From assembly GCF_947495315.1 (NCBI RefSeq), contig NZ_CANLYD010000003.1, positions 1 to 64,000 on the forward strand: a stretch of 64,000 nucleotides of DNA. Direction: 5' to 3'. Made by a program: the position numbers and the translations under genes. Below are positions 43,970 to 52,926 of this stretch, piece by piece (position 1 is the first letter of the stretch; every line of letters begins with the position of its first letter). The notes below the pieces were generated by a model. It searched no databases, was not told the origin of the DNA, and saw only the letters and a program-made list of their open reading frames with translations. Source of the stretch: an uncultured Aquimarina sp. GTDB taxonomy: Bacteria; Bacteroidota; Bacteroidia; Flavobacteriales; Flavobacteriaceae.

Positions 43970-44070
43970 AATGTTATAATACTACTTGAAATAGTTTAGT
44001 ACATAGAACATTTCAATATCCGAATAGACAAGAATTACGCTAGTTGATTTTATTTATCAATACACTATTG

Positions 44071-44078
44071 TATTTTTG
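44071..44078 (+). promoter_or_regulatory. Putative -7 box of yaaA
   Basis: TATTTTTG fits TAnnTTTG and ends 20 bp before the ATG at 44099. Confidence 0.45.
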
Positions 44079-44098
44079 AGAAAACAAAAGTTACCCGA

Positions 44099-44860
44099 AT
44101 GAAAATTGTAATATCACCAGCCAAGTCTTTAGACTTTGAAACCTCGTTACCAACAAAAAAATATACAGAGCCATCTTTTCTAGAGGAGGCAAAAAAGTTA
44201 AATACCGTTCTTCAGAAGAAGACTCCTAAGAAGCTTTCTGATTTGATGAGTATTAGTGATAATCTCGCACAACTAAATTGGCAGCGTAATCAAGATTGGC
44301 AACTTCCTTTTACTTCAGAAAACGCCAGGCCCGCTGTGTATGCTTTTAAAGGAGATGTATATATTGGATTGGATAGCTACACAATTCCAGAAGATAAGTT
44401 GGATATACTGCAGGATAAACTAAGAATACTTTCTGGGTTATATGGAATTTTAAAACCATTGGATTTAATGCAGCCTTATCGATTAGAGATGGGAACCAAA
44501 CTTAAGGTGGGGCGAAAGAATAATCTGTATGAGTTTTGGAAAAAGCAGGTAACCGAGCAGTTAAATCAAGAACTTCAAGATGATGAGTTATTTGTAAACC
44601 TGGCAAGTAACGAATACTTCAGCGTAATTGATAAAAAGACATTAAAAGTTCCGATTATTACTCCGCAATTTAAAGATTGGAAAGGTGATAAATTAAAGAT
44701 GATTAGTTTCTTTGCAAAAAAAGCAAGAGGTATGATGGTGCGTTATATCATTGATACTGGTGCAGAAACAATAGAGGATCTGAAAGGGTTCGATTATGAA
44801 GGCTATAGCTTTAGTGAAGAACATACTTCTAAACCAAACGAATTGGTTTTTGTTAGGTAG
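44099..44860 (+). CDS. yaaA: Peroxide stress protein YaaA
   Basis: The 253-residue protein belongs to the DUF328/UPF0246 family, linked in E. coli to limiting free iron and DNA damage under hydrogen peroxide. It shows the conserved start [51 protein letters not shown] and [12 protein letters not shown], and the C-terminal [14 protein letters not shown]. YaaA is a DNA-binding protein of unusual fold with no other known activity. The lipoprotein gene follows 34 bp downstream. Confidence 0.93.
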   Translation: MKIVISPAKSLDFETSLPTKKYTEPSFLEEAKKLNTVLQKKTPKKLSDLMSISDNLAQLNWQRNQDWQLPFTSENARPAVYAFKGDVYIGLDSYTIPEDKLDILQDKLRILSGLYGILKPLDLMQPYRLEMGTKLKVGRKNNLYEFWKKQVTEQLNQELQDDELFVNLASNEYFSVIDKKTLKVPIITPQFKDWKGDKLKMISFFAKKARGMMVRYIIDTGAETIEDLKGFDYEGYSFSEEHTSKPNELVFVR

Positions 44861-44894
44861 GAATATAAAATATTTTTAAATTTTGTTTTCAGAT

Positions 44895-45485
44895 ATGGCC
44901 AAAGTTCTTTGGGTTTTTTTAGCAGTGATTATAAGTTCTTGCGGTAGTGAAAAAGTTGTAGACCTAATTATTTATGATGAATACGCATTACCCTTACCCC
45001 ATTTTTGTCCAAAACTGAAAGAAGATCTAGAAGCATCTAAACTGTTAGATAGTATCAAATTTTATGGGACTCCAATTCCTGTTTCGACCTTGTCATTGAC
45101 TATAGATACGTCTGCTGTCAAAAGACTTGATATTCCAATTGATAAATTTAGTAAACGATTAAAAGAAGTTGAAGATTCTTTGAATAGTGGTTCTAAAAAT
45201 TTTCAAAATGTAACGTATTTAGATTATCTAAATCCTAAAGATGGTAAGAAAATACCTTTTTCTTCTTTGGTTGAAATAAAAGCTCATTCGGGCTATTTAC
45301 AACCAGAAGTATTTATTCCAGAGCCAAAAGAGTTTTATTATAAAGACGAAAGAGCAGTTAATGTTAAGTTATATGTGAAGGATGGAAAAATGAAAGAGAC
45401 TCTTTTATTTGTAAAGCAGTTAATTAACTCTGACTATAAAAAATCTTTTACCAAATATGAAATCACGACCATAAAAAAGAATTAA
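44895..45485 (+). CDS. Lipoprotein of unknown function
   Basis: From the ATG at 44895 the protein has 196 residues and a lipoprotein signal (VLWVFLAVIISSCGSE, Cys at about 16). The mature part has mixed helices and strands and one further Cys, in HFCPKL; no family is recognised. A TTG four codons upstream is not needed. It lies 34 bp after yaaA but is probably unrelated to it. Confidence 0.7.
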   Translation: MAKVLWVFLAVIISSCGSEKVVDLIIYDEYALPLPHFCPKLKEDLEASKLLDSIKFYGTPIPVSTLSLTIDTSAVKRLDIPIDKFSKRLKEVEDSLNSGSKNFQNVTYLDYLNPKDGKKIPFSSLVEIKAHSGYLQPEVFIPEPKEFYYKDERAVNVKLYVKDGKMKETLLFVKQLINSDYKKSFTKYEITTIKKN

Positions 45486-45624
45486 ACAAAAATCATAATG
45501 GTTTCCTGTATACTTGGATAGAGTTATATTTTATGGTAAAGGATGTAATAGGCTAGTATTTCGATTTTCAGATGTGTCTAATTTTAGTATCTTCATCCCT
45601 TACATATATCTCACAAATCGTTAG

Positions 45625-46128
45625 ATGCAAAAAATTATAAACTTTCTCGATTGGGTTGGTGAAAAAATAGGAACGCTTGTAAGTTGGGTTGCAGTTCTTT
45701 TAGCCCTTGTTATTGGAGTAGATGTGATTATTCGATATGTGTTTCAGTTTACGTTTATTTGGATGATTGAGACAGAGATCTATCTATTTGGGATCTTGTT
45801 TCTGGTTGGGTCAGGATATACTTTCAAGTATGGAAAGCACGTGAGAGTAGATGTTTTTTATACCAAAATGTCAGAAAAAGGCAAAGCCTGGATCGATCTG
45901 TTAGGAGGCGCATTTTTATTAATACCTTGGTGTTATGTGGTAATTGTTTCTTCTTGGTATTACGGATTGTCTTCCTTTATGATAAGAGAATCTTCTGCGC
46001 AAACAGGTGGATTACCAGCGTTATATGTGCTTAAGTTTTGCATCACTTTAGGTTTCGTGTTTCTACTTATACAAGGTGTTTCCGAAATGCTAAAATCAAT
46101 TCAGATCATTTTTAATAGAGATAATTAA
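45625..46128 (+). CDS. dctQ: TRAP transporter small permease (DctQ type)
   Basis: The 167-residue inner-membrane protein has four membrane segments (about 15-37, 48-66, 92-112 and 130-150) and the DctQ pattern WVAVLLALVIGVDVIIRYVF with TEIYLFGILFLVGSGYTF. It forms the small subunit of the TRAP uptake system with the adjacent large permease, whose start overlaps its stop by 1 bp (TAATG). The substrate is set by the binding protein at 48096-49199. Confidence 0.92.
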   Translation: MQKIINFLDWVGEKIGTLVSWVAVLLALVIGVDVIIRYVFQFTFIWMIETEIYLFGILFLVGSGYTFKYGKHVRVDVFYTKMSEKGKAWIDLLGGAFLLIPWCYVVIVSSWYYGLSSFMIRESSAQTGGLPALYVLKFCITLGFVFLLIQGVSEMLKSIQIIFNRDN

Positions 46129-47474
46129 TGGAGTTTTTAGCAATCATCTTATTCGTAATTATCTTTATCTTAATACTGAAAGGGTATCCTGTTGCTTTTA
46201 CATTAGGAGGTATTTCTGTAGCCTTTGCTTTTGGAGTATCGATTTTCGCACCAGAATATTTTACCATGTCCACTTTCTATTTATTACCTTCTCGGATTAT
46301 GGGAGTGGTAAATAACTACGTTTTGATGGCAGTTCCTTTGTTTATCTTTATGGGGATAATGCTTGAGAAATCAGGACTTGCACAAAGTTTATTAGAAACT
46401 ATGGCCATGATGTTTGGACGAATACGAGGTGGTCTGGCAATTTCTGTAGTAATTGTTGGAGCTTTATTGGCTGCTTCAACAGGCATTGTGGGAGCAACTG
46501 TAGTAACTATGGGATTAATTAGTTTGCCTACAATGCTAAAACGAGGATACAAAACGGAGTTAGCGGCAGGAGTAATTGCATCTTCAGGGACTTTGGGGCA
46601 GATTATTCCACCTTCTATTGTTTTAGTATTATTGGCAGATACTATCAATAGTTCTTCAAGAGGAGCTGCATCGGTAGATGTAGGAACATTGTTTTCTGCA
46701 GCTTTGTTTCCTGGGTTGATTTTAGTTGGATTATATATAGTATACATTTTAGTAAAATCATTTATCCATAAGGATGATGCGCCAAGTATTCCAGCCGAAG
46801 AAATTGCAGCATTTAGAGAAGATAATTTCATCCCTAAGGTACTTAAAGTACTCTTGTTACCTGTCTTGTTGATAGTAATCGTTTTGGGTTCGATTTTTAC
46901 GGGAGTAGCTTCTCCAACAGAAGCTTCTGCAATTGGGGCATTGGGAGCAACCATTCTAACCATTGTTCAGAAAAAGTTTTCTTTTAAAATTCTAAAAGAA
47001 GTTGCCCAAGAAACCACAAAGTTAACCTCCATGGTGTTTTTTATTTTGTTGGGCGCAACGACTTTTACATTAGTATTTAGAACATTAGGAGGAGATCAAT
47101 ACCTTCAGGAATTGATCATGTCTTCTCAGTTAACTCCTTTGATGTTTCTGTTATTAGTAATGCTAGTAATTTTCATTGCAGGATTCTTTATCGATTTTAT
47201 TGAGATTATATTTATAATAGTTCCTGTTGTGACTCCGATTTTTAATGCTTTTGATATGAATATGCTTTGGGTGGGAATTTTGATGGCATTAAACCTACAA
47301 ACGTCATTTCTTACGCCTCCTTTTGGATTTGCATTGTTTTATTTAAAAGGAGTTGCGCCAGCAACGGTCAAAACCAGTCAGATATATCGAGGAATTATTC
47401 CTTTTATTGTAATTCAACTAATCATCGTTAGTTTAGTGATGTTTTTTCCGGAGATTATTTTTAGTTCGAAGTAA
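46128..47474 (+). CDS. dctM: TRAP transporter large permease (DctM type)
   Basis: The 448-residue protein has about twelve membrane segments of the DctM/ion-transporter superfamily: VPLFIFMGIMLEKSGLAQ, ASTGIVGATVVTMGLISLPT, SGTLGQIIPPSIVLVLLA and, in the second half, FIDFIEIIFIIVPVVTPIF with NLQTSFLTPPFGFALFYLKG. It drives sodium-coupled uptake with DctQ. It is separated from its binding-protein gene by about 620 bp containing a minus-strand orphan, an unusual interruption for a TRAP operon. Confidence 0.95.
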   Translation: MEFLAIILFVIIFILILKGYPVAFTLGGISVAFAFGVSIFAPEYFTMSTFYLLPSRIMGVVNNYVLMAVPLFIFMGIMLEKSGLAQSLLETMAMMFGRIRGGLAISVVIVGALLAASTGIVGATVVTMGLISLPTMLKRGYKTELAAGVIASSGTLGQIIPPSIVLVLLADTINSSSRGAASVDVGTLFSAALFPGLILVGLYIVYILVKSFIHKDDAPSIPAEEIAAFREDNFIPKVLKVLLLPVLLIVIVLGSIFTGVASPTEASAIGALGATILTIVQKKFSFKILKEVAQETTKLTSMVFFILLGATTFTLVFRTLGGDQYLQELIMSSQLTPLMFLLLVMLVIFIAGFFIDFIEIIFIIVPVVTPIFNAFDMNMLWVGILMALNLQTSFLTPPFGFALFYLKGVAPATVKTSQIYRGIIPFIVIQLIIVSLVMFFPEIIFSSK

Positions 47475-47508
47475 ATTGAAAAATCTATTAGATGTTTTTA
47501 AGTTATAA

Positions 47509-47736
47509 TTAAAGTTTTTTTAGATTGTTTATTTCAGTTTTGGCGGCTTTTAGTTGTTTTTTAAATTTTCTCTTTTGTATTCTACATTTTGATTTCAATA
47601 AATCGAATTGAATTCTACAAATTAAAGATTCGCAATAATCTATACGATTTTGAATAGGGAGTTTAGAAATAATGGTTTTATATAATTCATCTCTTTTTGT
47701 AAGTAAAGGCGTACGGTTTTTTTTGAATAAAGACAT
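47509..47736 (-). CDS. Small basic orphan protein inside the TRAP locus
   Basis: The 75-residue protein (from the ATG at 47736) is very rich in Lys and Arg, with two Cys (DYCESLICRIQ), and ends in a long charged helix (FKKQLKAAKTEINNLKKL). A basic coiled coil that could bind nucleic acid is likely, but no family is recognised. It lies antisense to the TRAP genes between dctM and dctP. A longer reading would begin near 47811 but adds low-complexity residues. Confidence 0.5.
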   Translation of the reverse strand: MSLFKKNRTPLLTKRDELYKTIISKLPIQNRIDYCESLICRIQFDLLKSKCRIQKRKFKKQLKAAKTEINNLKKL

Positions 47737-48095
47737 TTTAAGTGGGGAGTTAGATGGGTATATGTTAGCATATATTCTATAATTATTAATTTTAAGTATA
47801 ATAATGATCATTGTTTAACGATCAAACTTCATTCCCTATCGAGTTTTTAAATATTAAAATTAATATAAAACTATAGCCTGTTTTTTCGTCTGATTATTAA
47901 TAAGTGTTGTTAGGTTTTCAAAATGGTTTAGTCATAAATGAAACCAAAGAAGTACATTTTCGTTTTGAATATTTGATAGGAAAAAGAATTCTTAGAACAA
48001 GAAATAGTATTTAATTAGGAATAATTATAAATTGAGAGCCTAATAAAAATCAAAAAATGAATTCTATTTTAATACAACTATTCCGAACATATGAT
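47737..48095. other. AT-rich gap between dctM and dctP
   Basis: I see no gene in this stretch. It contains small palindromes (TATATGTTAGCATATA near 47760, and TGATCA/TGATCG-like repeats near 47806) and must hold the dctP promoter, although no strong TAnnTTTG is seen. Confidence 0.5.
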
Positions 48096-49199
48096 ATGAA
48101 AAGGTTATTCGTATTATTATTAGTCAGTTCATTTTTTTCATCCTGCTTAGGAGAACCACCGGCAAGTATGAATAACCCTTCATCCTATGATGTGACGAAA
48201 CCTAATAAAGTATTTCATTGGAAAATGACAACCACCTGGCCACCTAATTTTCCGGTTGTTGGAGAAGTAGCTGAGAAGTACGCTGAATGGGTGGATGAAC
48301 TCTCTAATGGTCAGATCAAAATTAAAGTGTATGGAGGCGGAGAATTAGTACCACCGCTAGAAGCTTTTGATGCAGTTTCGCAAGGAACAATCGAGATGGG
48401 ATGCGGAGCTGCGTATTATTGGGCAGGGAAAACTCCGGCGGCACAGTTCTTTGCAGCAGTTCCTTTTGGTATGAATAGTCAGCAAATTACCTCTTGGTTA
48501 GAAGTAGGTGGCGGCTATGAACTATGGAAAAAGACCTACGCGAAATTTAATTTGGTGCCTTATATGGGAGGGAATACGGGAGTGCAAATGGGTGGATGGT
48601 TCAATCGGGAAATTAATTCAATAGAAGATTTTAAAGGGTTAAAAATGCGCTTACCAGGAATTGGAGGAAAGGTATTAGAAAAAGCTGGAGGAGCTGCTGT
48701 TTTGGTAGCCGGTAGTGAGATTTATACAAGTTTAGAACGTGGAGTTATTGACGCTACAGAATGGATTGGCCCATATCATGATTATAAAATGGGATTCCAT
48801 AAAATTTCGAAATATTATTATACGCCTGGTTGGCATGAAACGGGTTCTCAATTAGAGTTTTTTATTAATAAAAATCTTCATGATGGTTTGCCTCCACATT
48901 TACAAGCTGTTTTACAGGCGGCCGCTAAACGAGCTCAAGTTTGGGTGTTGTCAGAATTTGATAAACAAAATGGTATTTATCTAGACAAGTTAGTTAATGA
49001 AGAAGGAGTTGAAATCAGAGAATTTTCTAAAGAAACGCTTGATGCATTAAGGGGTTTTACTGATGAAGCTATACAGGAAATGATAGGGGATGATCCTTTA
49101 TCCAAAGAGGTATATGAGAGCTATTCTAGTTTTCAAAACAGAATATCTAAATGGTCCGAAATAACTGAAAAAGCCTACTACAATAAAATTCAGAAATAA
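48096..49199 (+). CDS. dctP: TRAP substrate-binding lipoprotein (DctP), 2-oxoacid-type
   Basis: From the ATG at 48096 the protein has 367 residues, with a lipoprotein signal ending SFFSSC (Cys at about 17). The mature protein closely follows TakP-type 2-oxoacid binders: TTTWPPNFPVVGEVAEKYA, GGGELVPPLEAFDAVSQG, ARFNL-type KFNLVPYMGGNTGVQMGGW, MRLPGIGGKVL and DATEWIGPYHDY, with the conserved Arg of MRLPG. The ligand is therefore probably pyruvate or another 2-oxoacid, which fits the next gene, pyruvate carboxylase. A longer ORF start at 48057 would spoil the signal peptide. It is separated from dctQM by the minus-strand orphan. Confidence 0.9.
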   Translation: MKRLFVLLLVSSFFSSCLGEPPASMNNPSSYDVTKPNKVFHWKMTTTWPPNFPVVGEVAEKYAEWVDELSNGQIKIKVYGGGELVPPLEAFDAVSQGTIEMGCGAAYYWAGKTPAAQFFAAVPFGMNSQQITSWLEVGGGYELWKKTYAKFNLVPYMGGNTGVQMGGWFNREINSIEDFKGLKMRLPGIGGKVLEKAGGAAVLVAGSEIYTSLERGVIDATEWIGPYHDYKMGFHKISKYYYTPGWHETGSQLEFFINKNLHDGLPPHLQAVLQAAAKRAQVWVLSEFDKQNGIYLDKLVNEEGVEIREFSKETLDALRGFTDEAIQEMIGDDPLSKEVYESYSSFQNRISKWSEITEKAYYNKIQK

Positions 49200-49342
49200 A
49201 TTTCGACACGGTTATTTTTTTTAATTGCCATTCTTAAAGTGTTCTAGATAACACCTTAGAAGAATTAGTTAATTATTAATGTAAAAATTAATTATTTGAT
49301 TTATTCTGATTAAAATGTATTGGAAGTATTCATTCTAATCAA

Positions 49343-49365
49343 TATCTTCGCAGCGAATGTTCGCT
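49343..49365 (+). promoter_or_regulatory. Promoter-like box and palindrome before pyc
   Basis: TATCTTCG (49343-49350) resembles TAnnTTTG with one change and is followed at once by the perfect palindrome AGCGAATGTTCGCT (49352-49365) in the expected transcript start region, 29 bp before the ATG. A repressor site or an RNA hairpin would both fit. Confidence 0.4.
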
Positions 49366-49394
49366 AAATATTATTTAAACACAAAATTATTATC

Positions 49395-52300
49395 ATGCAA
49401 ATCAAAAAGGTTTTAGTTGCCAATCGAGGGGAAATAGCTATTCGAATTTTTAGAGCTTGTACAGAGATTGGGTTACAAACCGTAGGAGTTTACACCTATG
49501 AAGATAGATATTCTTTACATCGATATAAAGCAGATGAAGCGTATCAAATAGGAGCAGATAATGAGCCGTTAAAACCGTATTTAAATATTGAAGCAATTAT
49601 TAAGGTTGCAAAAAAGAACAATGTAGATGCAATACATCCGGGATATGGTTTCCTTTCGGAAAATGCTGATTTTGCACAGAGATGCGAGGAAAACGATATC
49701 ATTTTTATTGGGCCTAAAGTATCAGTACTTCGTTCATTAGGTGACAAGATCATGGCAAAAGAAGTCGCTATTGCCAACGATATTCCGATTATCCAAAGTA
49801 ATATAGAGGATCTTACAGATGTAAAGGTAGCAATCAAAGAAGCTAAGCGAATTGAATTTCCAGTAATGCTTAAAGCTGCTTCAGGTGGTGGTGGTCGAGG
49901 AATGCGTGTGATCCGTAGTGTAGAAGAATTAGAAAAAGCATATCCTGAATCCCAGAGAGAAGCTCTCAATGCGTTTGGGGATGATACCGTTTTTCTTGAG
50001 AAGTTCGTAGAAAACCCAAAACATATAGAAATACAAATCGTTGCCGATCATCATGGCAATATGGTACATCTTTTTGAACGTGATTGTTCTGTGCAGCGAC
50101 GTTATCAAAAAGTGATCGAGTATGCTCCTTCCTTTGGGGTTGAGCAGGAAATTCTAGACAATTTATATCAGTATGCTTTAACAATATGTAAAGCAGTAGA
50201 TTATAATAATATTGGTACTGTAGAATTTTTGGTTGATGACGATGGTAGTATTTATTTTATAGAAGTAAATCCTAGAGTTCAAGTAGAGCATACAGTTACC
50301 GAAATAGTAACGGGTATCGATTTGATCAAAGCCCAAATTTTTATTGCAGGTGGTTATAAGTTATCTGATACACAAATAAAAATAGAAAGCCAAGAGAATC
50401 TTAAAGTAAATGGGTATGCGGTACAATGTAGGATTACAACCGAAGATCCCGAAAATGACTTTAAACCTGATTACGGAACTATTACCACGTATAGAAGTGC
50501 TTCAGGGTTTGGTATTCGATTAGATGCCGGTAGTGTATATCAAGGTGTTACCATTTCACCTTTCTTTGATTCCATGCTTGTAAAGGTTTCTGCTAATAGT
50601 AGGACCTTAGACGGAGCATGTAGAAAAATGCGCAGAGCTCTTTCAGAATTTAGGATTCGTGGTGTAAAAACAAATATGCCATTTTTAGACAATATCCTGA
50701 AGCATGAAACTTTTAGAAGGGGAGCAGTTACGGTTAATTTTATCAGAGATACAAAAACGTTATTCACTATTAAAGAATCTCGAAACCGGGCTACCAAATT
50801 GGCAAACTTTTTAGGAGACATTATTGTAAACGGTAATCCTGATGTAAAGACCGTGGATCCAACAAAGACTTTTGTTCTTCCGAAAGTTCCGGAATTCGAT
50901 CAAACGAATGGATATAAAAAAGGAACCAAAGATTTATTAACGGAATTAGGACCTGAGAAATTTGCAACTTGGTTAAAAAATGAAAAGAAAGTTCATTTTA
51001 CGGATACCACAATGCGAGATGCACATCAGAGTTTACTGGCTACTAGAATGCGTACTTATGACATGCAAAAAGTGGCAGAAGGATTTGCTAAAAACCACCC
51101 AGAAGTTTTTAGTATGGAAGTTTGGGGTGGAGCAACGTTTGATGTTTGCCTTAGGTTTTTAAGAGAAAATCCCTGGGAACGTCTTCGTGAATTAAGAAAA
51201 GCAATGCCTAATCTGTTATTGCAGATGTTAATTCGAGGATCAAACGGTGTTGGATACACTGCTTATCCCGATAACCTGATAGGAAAGTTTGTGGAGCAAT
51301 CTTGGGAAAATGGAGTCGATGTTTTCAGAATCTTCGATTCATTAAACTGGATGAAATCCATCGCTCCTTGTATTGAACACGTTAGAACCCGTACACAAGG
51401 CCTGGCTGAAGGTTCTTTATGCTACACTGGAGATATTTTAGATCCAAAACGAACTAAATATACATTAGAGTATTATGTGCAATTGGCAAAGGATATTGAG
51501 AATGCAGGAGCGCATATATTAGGAATTAAAGATATGGCTGGTTTGTTGAAACCATATGCGGCTTATGAATTAGTTTCGGCATTAAAATCTGAAATTAATA
51601 TTCCTATTCATTTGCATACTCATGATACTTCTTCAGTACAATCGGCTACCTATCTAAAAGCGATTGAAGCAGGAGTGGATGTAGTAGATGTTGCTTTAGG
51701 AGGACTTTCTGGATTAACTGCACAACCTAATTTTAATGCAATTATGGAAATGCTTAGGTTCCACGAACGTGAGAATCCAATGAACATGACAAAATTGAAT
51801 GAATATTCTAATTATTGGGAAGCAGTACGTGAATATTATTATGTTTTCGAATCTGGTCTGAAGGCAGGAACTGGAGAGGTTTATCAGCATGAAATTCCGG
51901 GAGGACAGTATTCTAATTTAAAACCTCAGGCACAAGGATTAGGCTTGGCAGATCGTTTTCATGAAATTACCAAGATGTATGGTGAGGTGAATACACTTTT
52001 TGGAGATATTGTGAAAGTAACACCAAGTTCCAAAGTGGTTGGGGATATGGCGCAATATCTGGTAAGTAATAATCTTACTATAGAGGATGTAAAAGAACGA
52101 GGAGAAACCATTTCTTTTCCGCAATCTGTAGTTAATCTGTTCAAAGGAGAATTAGGACAACCAGAAGGAGGATTCCCGAAAGATCTTCAGAAATCAGTAC
52201 TAAAGGATCAGAAGCCATTTACCAATAGGCCGAATGCACATCTGGAACCTGTAGATTTTGAAACAGAGTTCAAAGATTTTGTAAAAGTCTTCAAAAAAGG

Positions 52301-52847
52301 AATGGGTAGAGAACTGGATATCACAGATTTTCTTTCGTACAAATTATATCCAAAGGTGTTCACAGGCGCATATAATCACCACGTTAAGTATGGTAATGTG
52401 ATGAATATTCCGACTAAAAACTTCTTTTACGGAATGACTCCTGGAGAGGAGATTATTATAGAATTAGATAAAGGAAAAATCTTATTGATTGAGCTAATCT
52501 CAATCGGAGAACCTCACGATGATGGGATGGTGACTGTATTCTTTAAAGTAAATGGTCAGACTCGAAATGTAGAGATTAAAGACAATTCCATTAAGGTCGA
52601 TAAAGTAGTACATTCAAAAGTAGATAAAACAGATACTAAGCAGATTGGGGCGCCACTGCAAGGATCTTTATCCTCGGTATTGGTAAAGACAGGTCAGGAA
52701 GTGAAGAAGAACGATCCATTGTTTATTATTGAAGCTATGAAAATGGAAACGACTATTACTGCTAATGAAGACGCGACGATTAAAAAAGTAGTGCTTAAAT
52801 CTGGGACGATGGTTGAAGCAGATGATTTGGTGATAACCTTAAAATAA
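49395..52847 (+). CDS. pyc: Pyruvate carboxylase
   Basis: This enzyme forms oxaloacetate from pyruvate and bicarbonate with ATP and biotin. The 1150-residue protein has the full domain order: biotin carboxylase (about 1-450, with KVLVANRGEIAIRIFRA and KAASGGGGRGMRVI), the carboxyltransferase HMGL-like domain (about 530-800, with DTTMRDAHQSLLATRMRT), a central allosteric-type region and a C-terminal biotin carrier with EAMKMET (biotinylated Lys1116). It likely requires the BirA ligase at 23.1 kb. It follows the TRAP binding protein by 195 bp with its own promoter. Confidence 0.97.
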   Translation: MQIKKVLVANRGEIAIRIFRACTEIGLQTVGVYTYEDRYSLHRYKADEAYQIGADNEPLKPYLNIEAIIKVAKKNNVDAIHPGYGFLSENADFAQRCEENDIIFIGPKVSVLRSLGDKIMAKEVAIANDIPIIQSNIEDLTDVKVAIKEAKRIEFPVMLKAASGGGGRGMRVIRSVEELEKAYPESQREALNAFGDDTVFLEKFVENPKHIEIQIVADHHGNMVHLFERDCSVQRRYQKVIEYAPSFGVEQEILDNLYQYALTICKAVDYNNIGTVEFLVDDDGSIYFIEVNPRVQVEHTVTEIVTGIDLIKAQIFIAGGYKLSDTQIKIESQENLKVNGYAVQCRITTEDPENDFKPDYGTITTYRSASGFGIRLDAGSVYQGVTISPFFDSMLVKVSANSRTLDGACRKMRRALSEFRIRGVKTNMPFLDNILKHETFRRGAVTVNFIRDTKTLFTIKESRNRATKLANFLGDIIVNGNPDVKTVDPTKTFVLPKVPEFDQTNGYKKGTKDLLTELGPEKFATWLKNEKKVHFTDTTMRDAHQSLLATRMRTYDMQKVAEGFAKNHPEVFSMEVWGGATFDVCLRFLRENPWERLRELRKAMPNLLLQMLIRGSNGVGYTAYPDNLIGKFVEQSWENGVDVFRIFDSLNWMKSIAPCIEHVRTRTQGLAEGSLCYTGDILDPKRTKYTLEYYVQLAKDIENAGAHILGIKDMAGLLKPYAAYELVSALKSEINIPIHLHTHDTSSVQSATYLKAIEAGVDVVDVALGGLSGLTAQPNFNAIMEMLRFHERENPMNMTKLNEYSNYWEAVREYYYVFESGLKAGTGEVYQHEIPGGQYSNLKPQAQGLGLADRFHEITKMYGEVNTLFGDIVKVTPSSKVVGDMAQYLVSNNLTIEDVKERGETISFPQSVVNLFKGELGQPEGGFPKDLQKSVLKDQKPFTNRPNAHLEPVDFETEFKDFVKVFKKGMGRELDITDFLSYKLYPKVFTGAYNHHVKYGNVMNIPTKNFFYGMTPGEEIIIELDKGKILLIELISIGEPHDDGMVTVFFKVNGQTRNVEIKDNSIKVDKVVHSKVDKTDTKQIGAPLQGSLSSVLVKTGQEVKKNDPLFIIEAMKMETTITANEDATIKKVVLKSGTMVEADDLVITLK

Positions 52848-52874
52848 TAATTTTTTGGTGCTACCAATAAAAAC

Positions 52875-52904
52875 AAAAGCCTCATAGGAAACTAAGAGGC
52901 TTTT
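52875..52904. terminator. Bidirectional terminator after pyc
   Basis: AAAAGCCTCATAG pairs with CTAAGAGGCTTTT (one mismatch) around GAAA. It is flanked by convergent genes: pyc and the T9SS protein. Confidence 0.8.
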
Positions 52905-52926
52905 CTATTTTAATTTAAAATAGATG

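Noticed and set aside
48057..48095. Upstream start of the TRAP binding protein
   Set aside because: It would place a polar stretch before the lipoprotein signal; the ATG at 48096 gives a normal lipoprotein leader.
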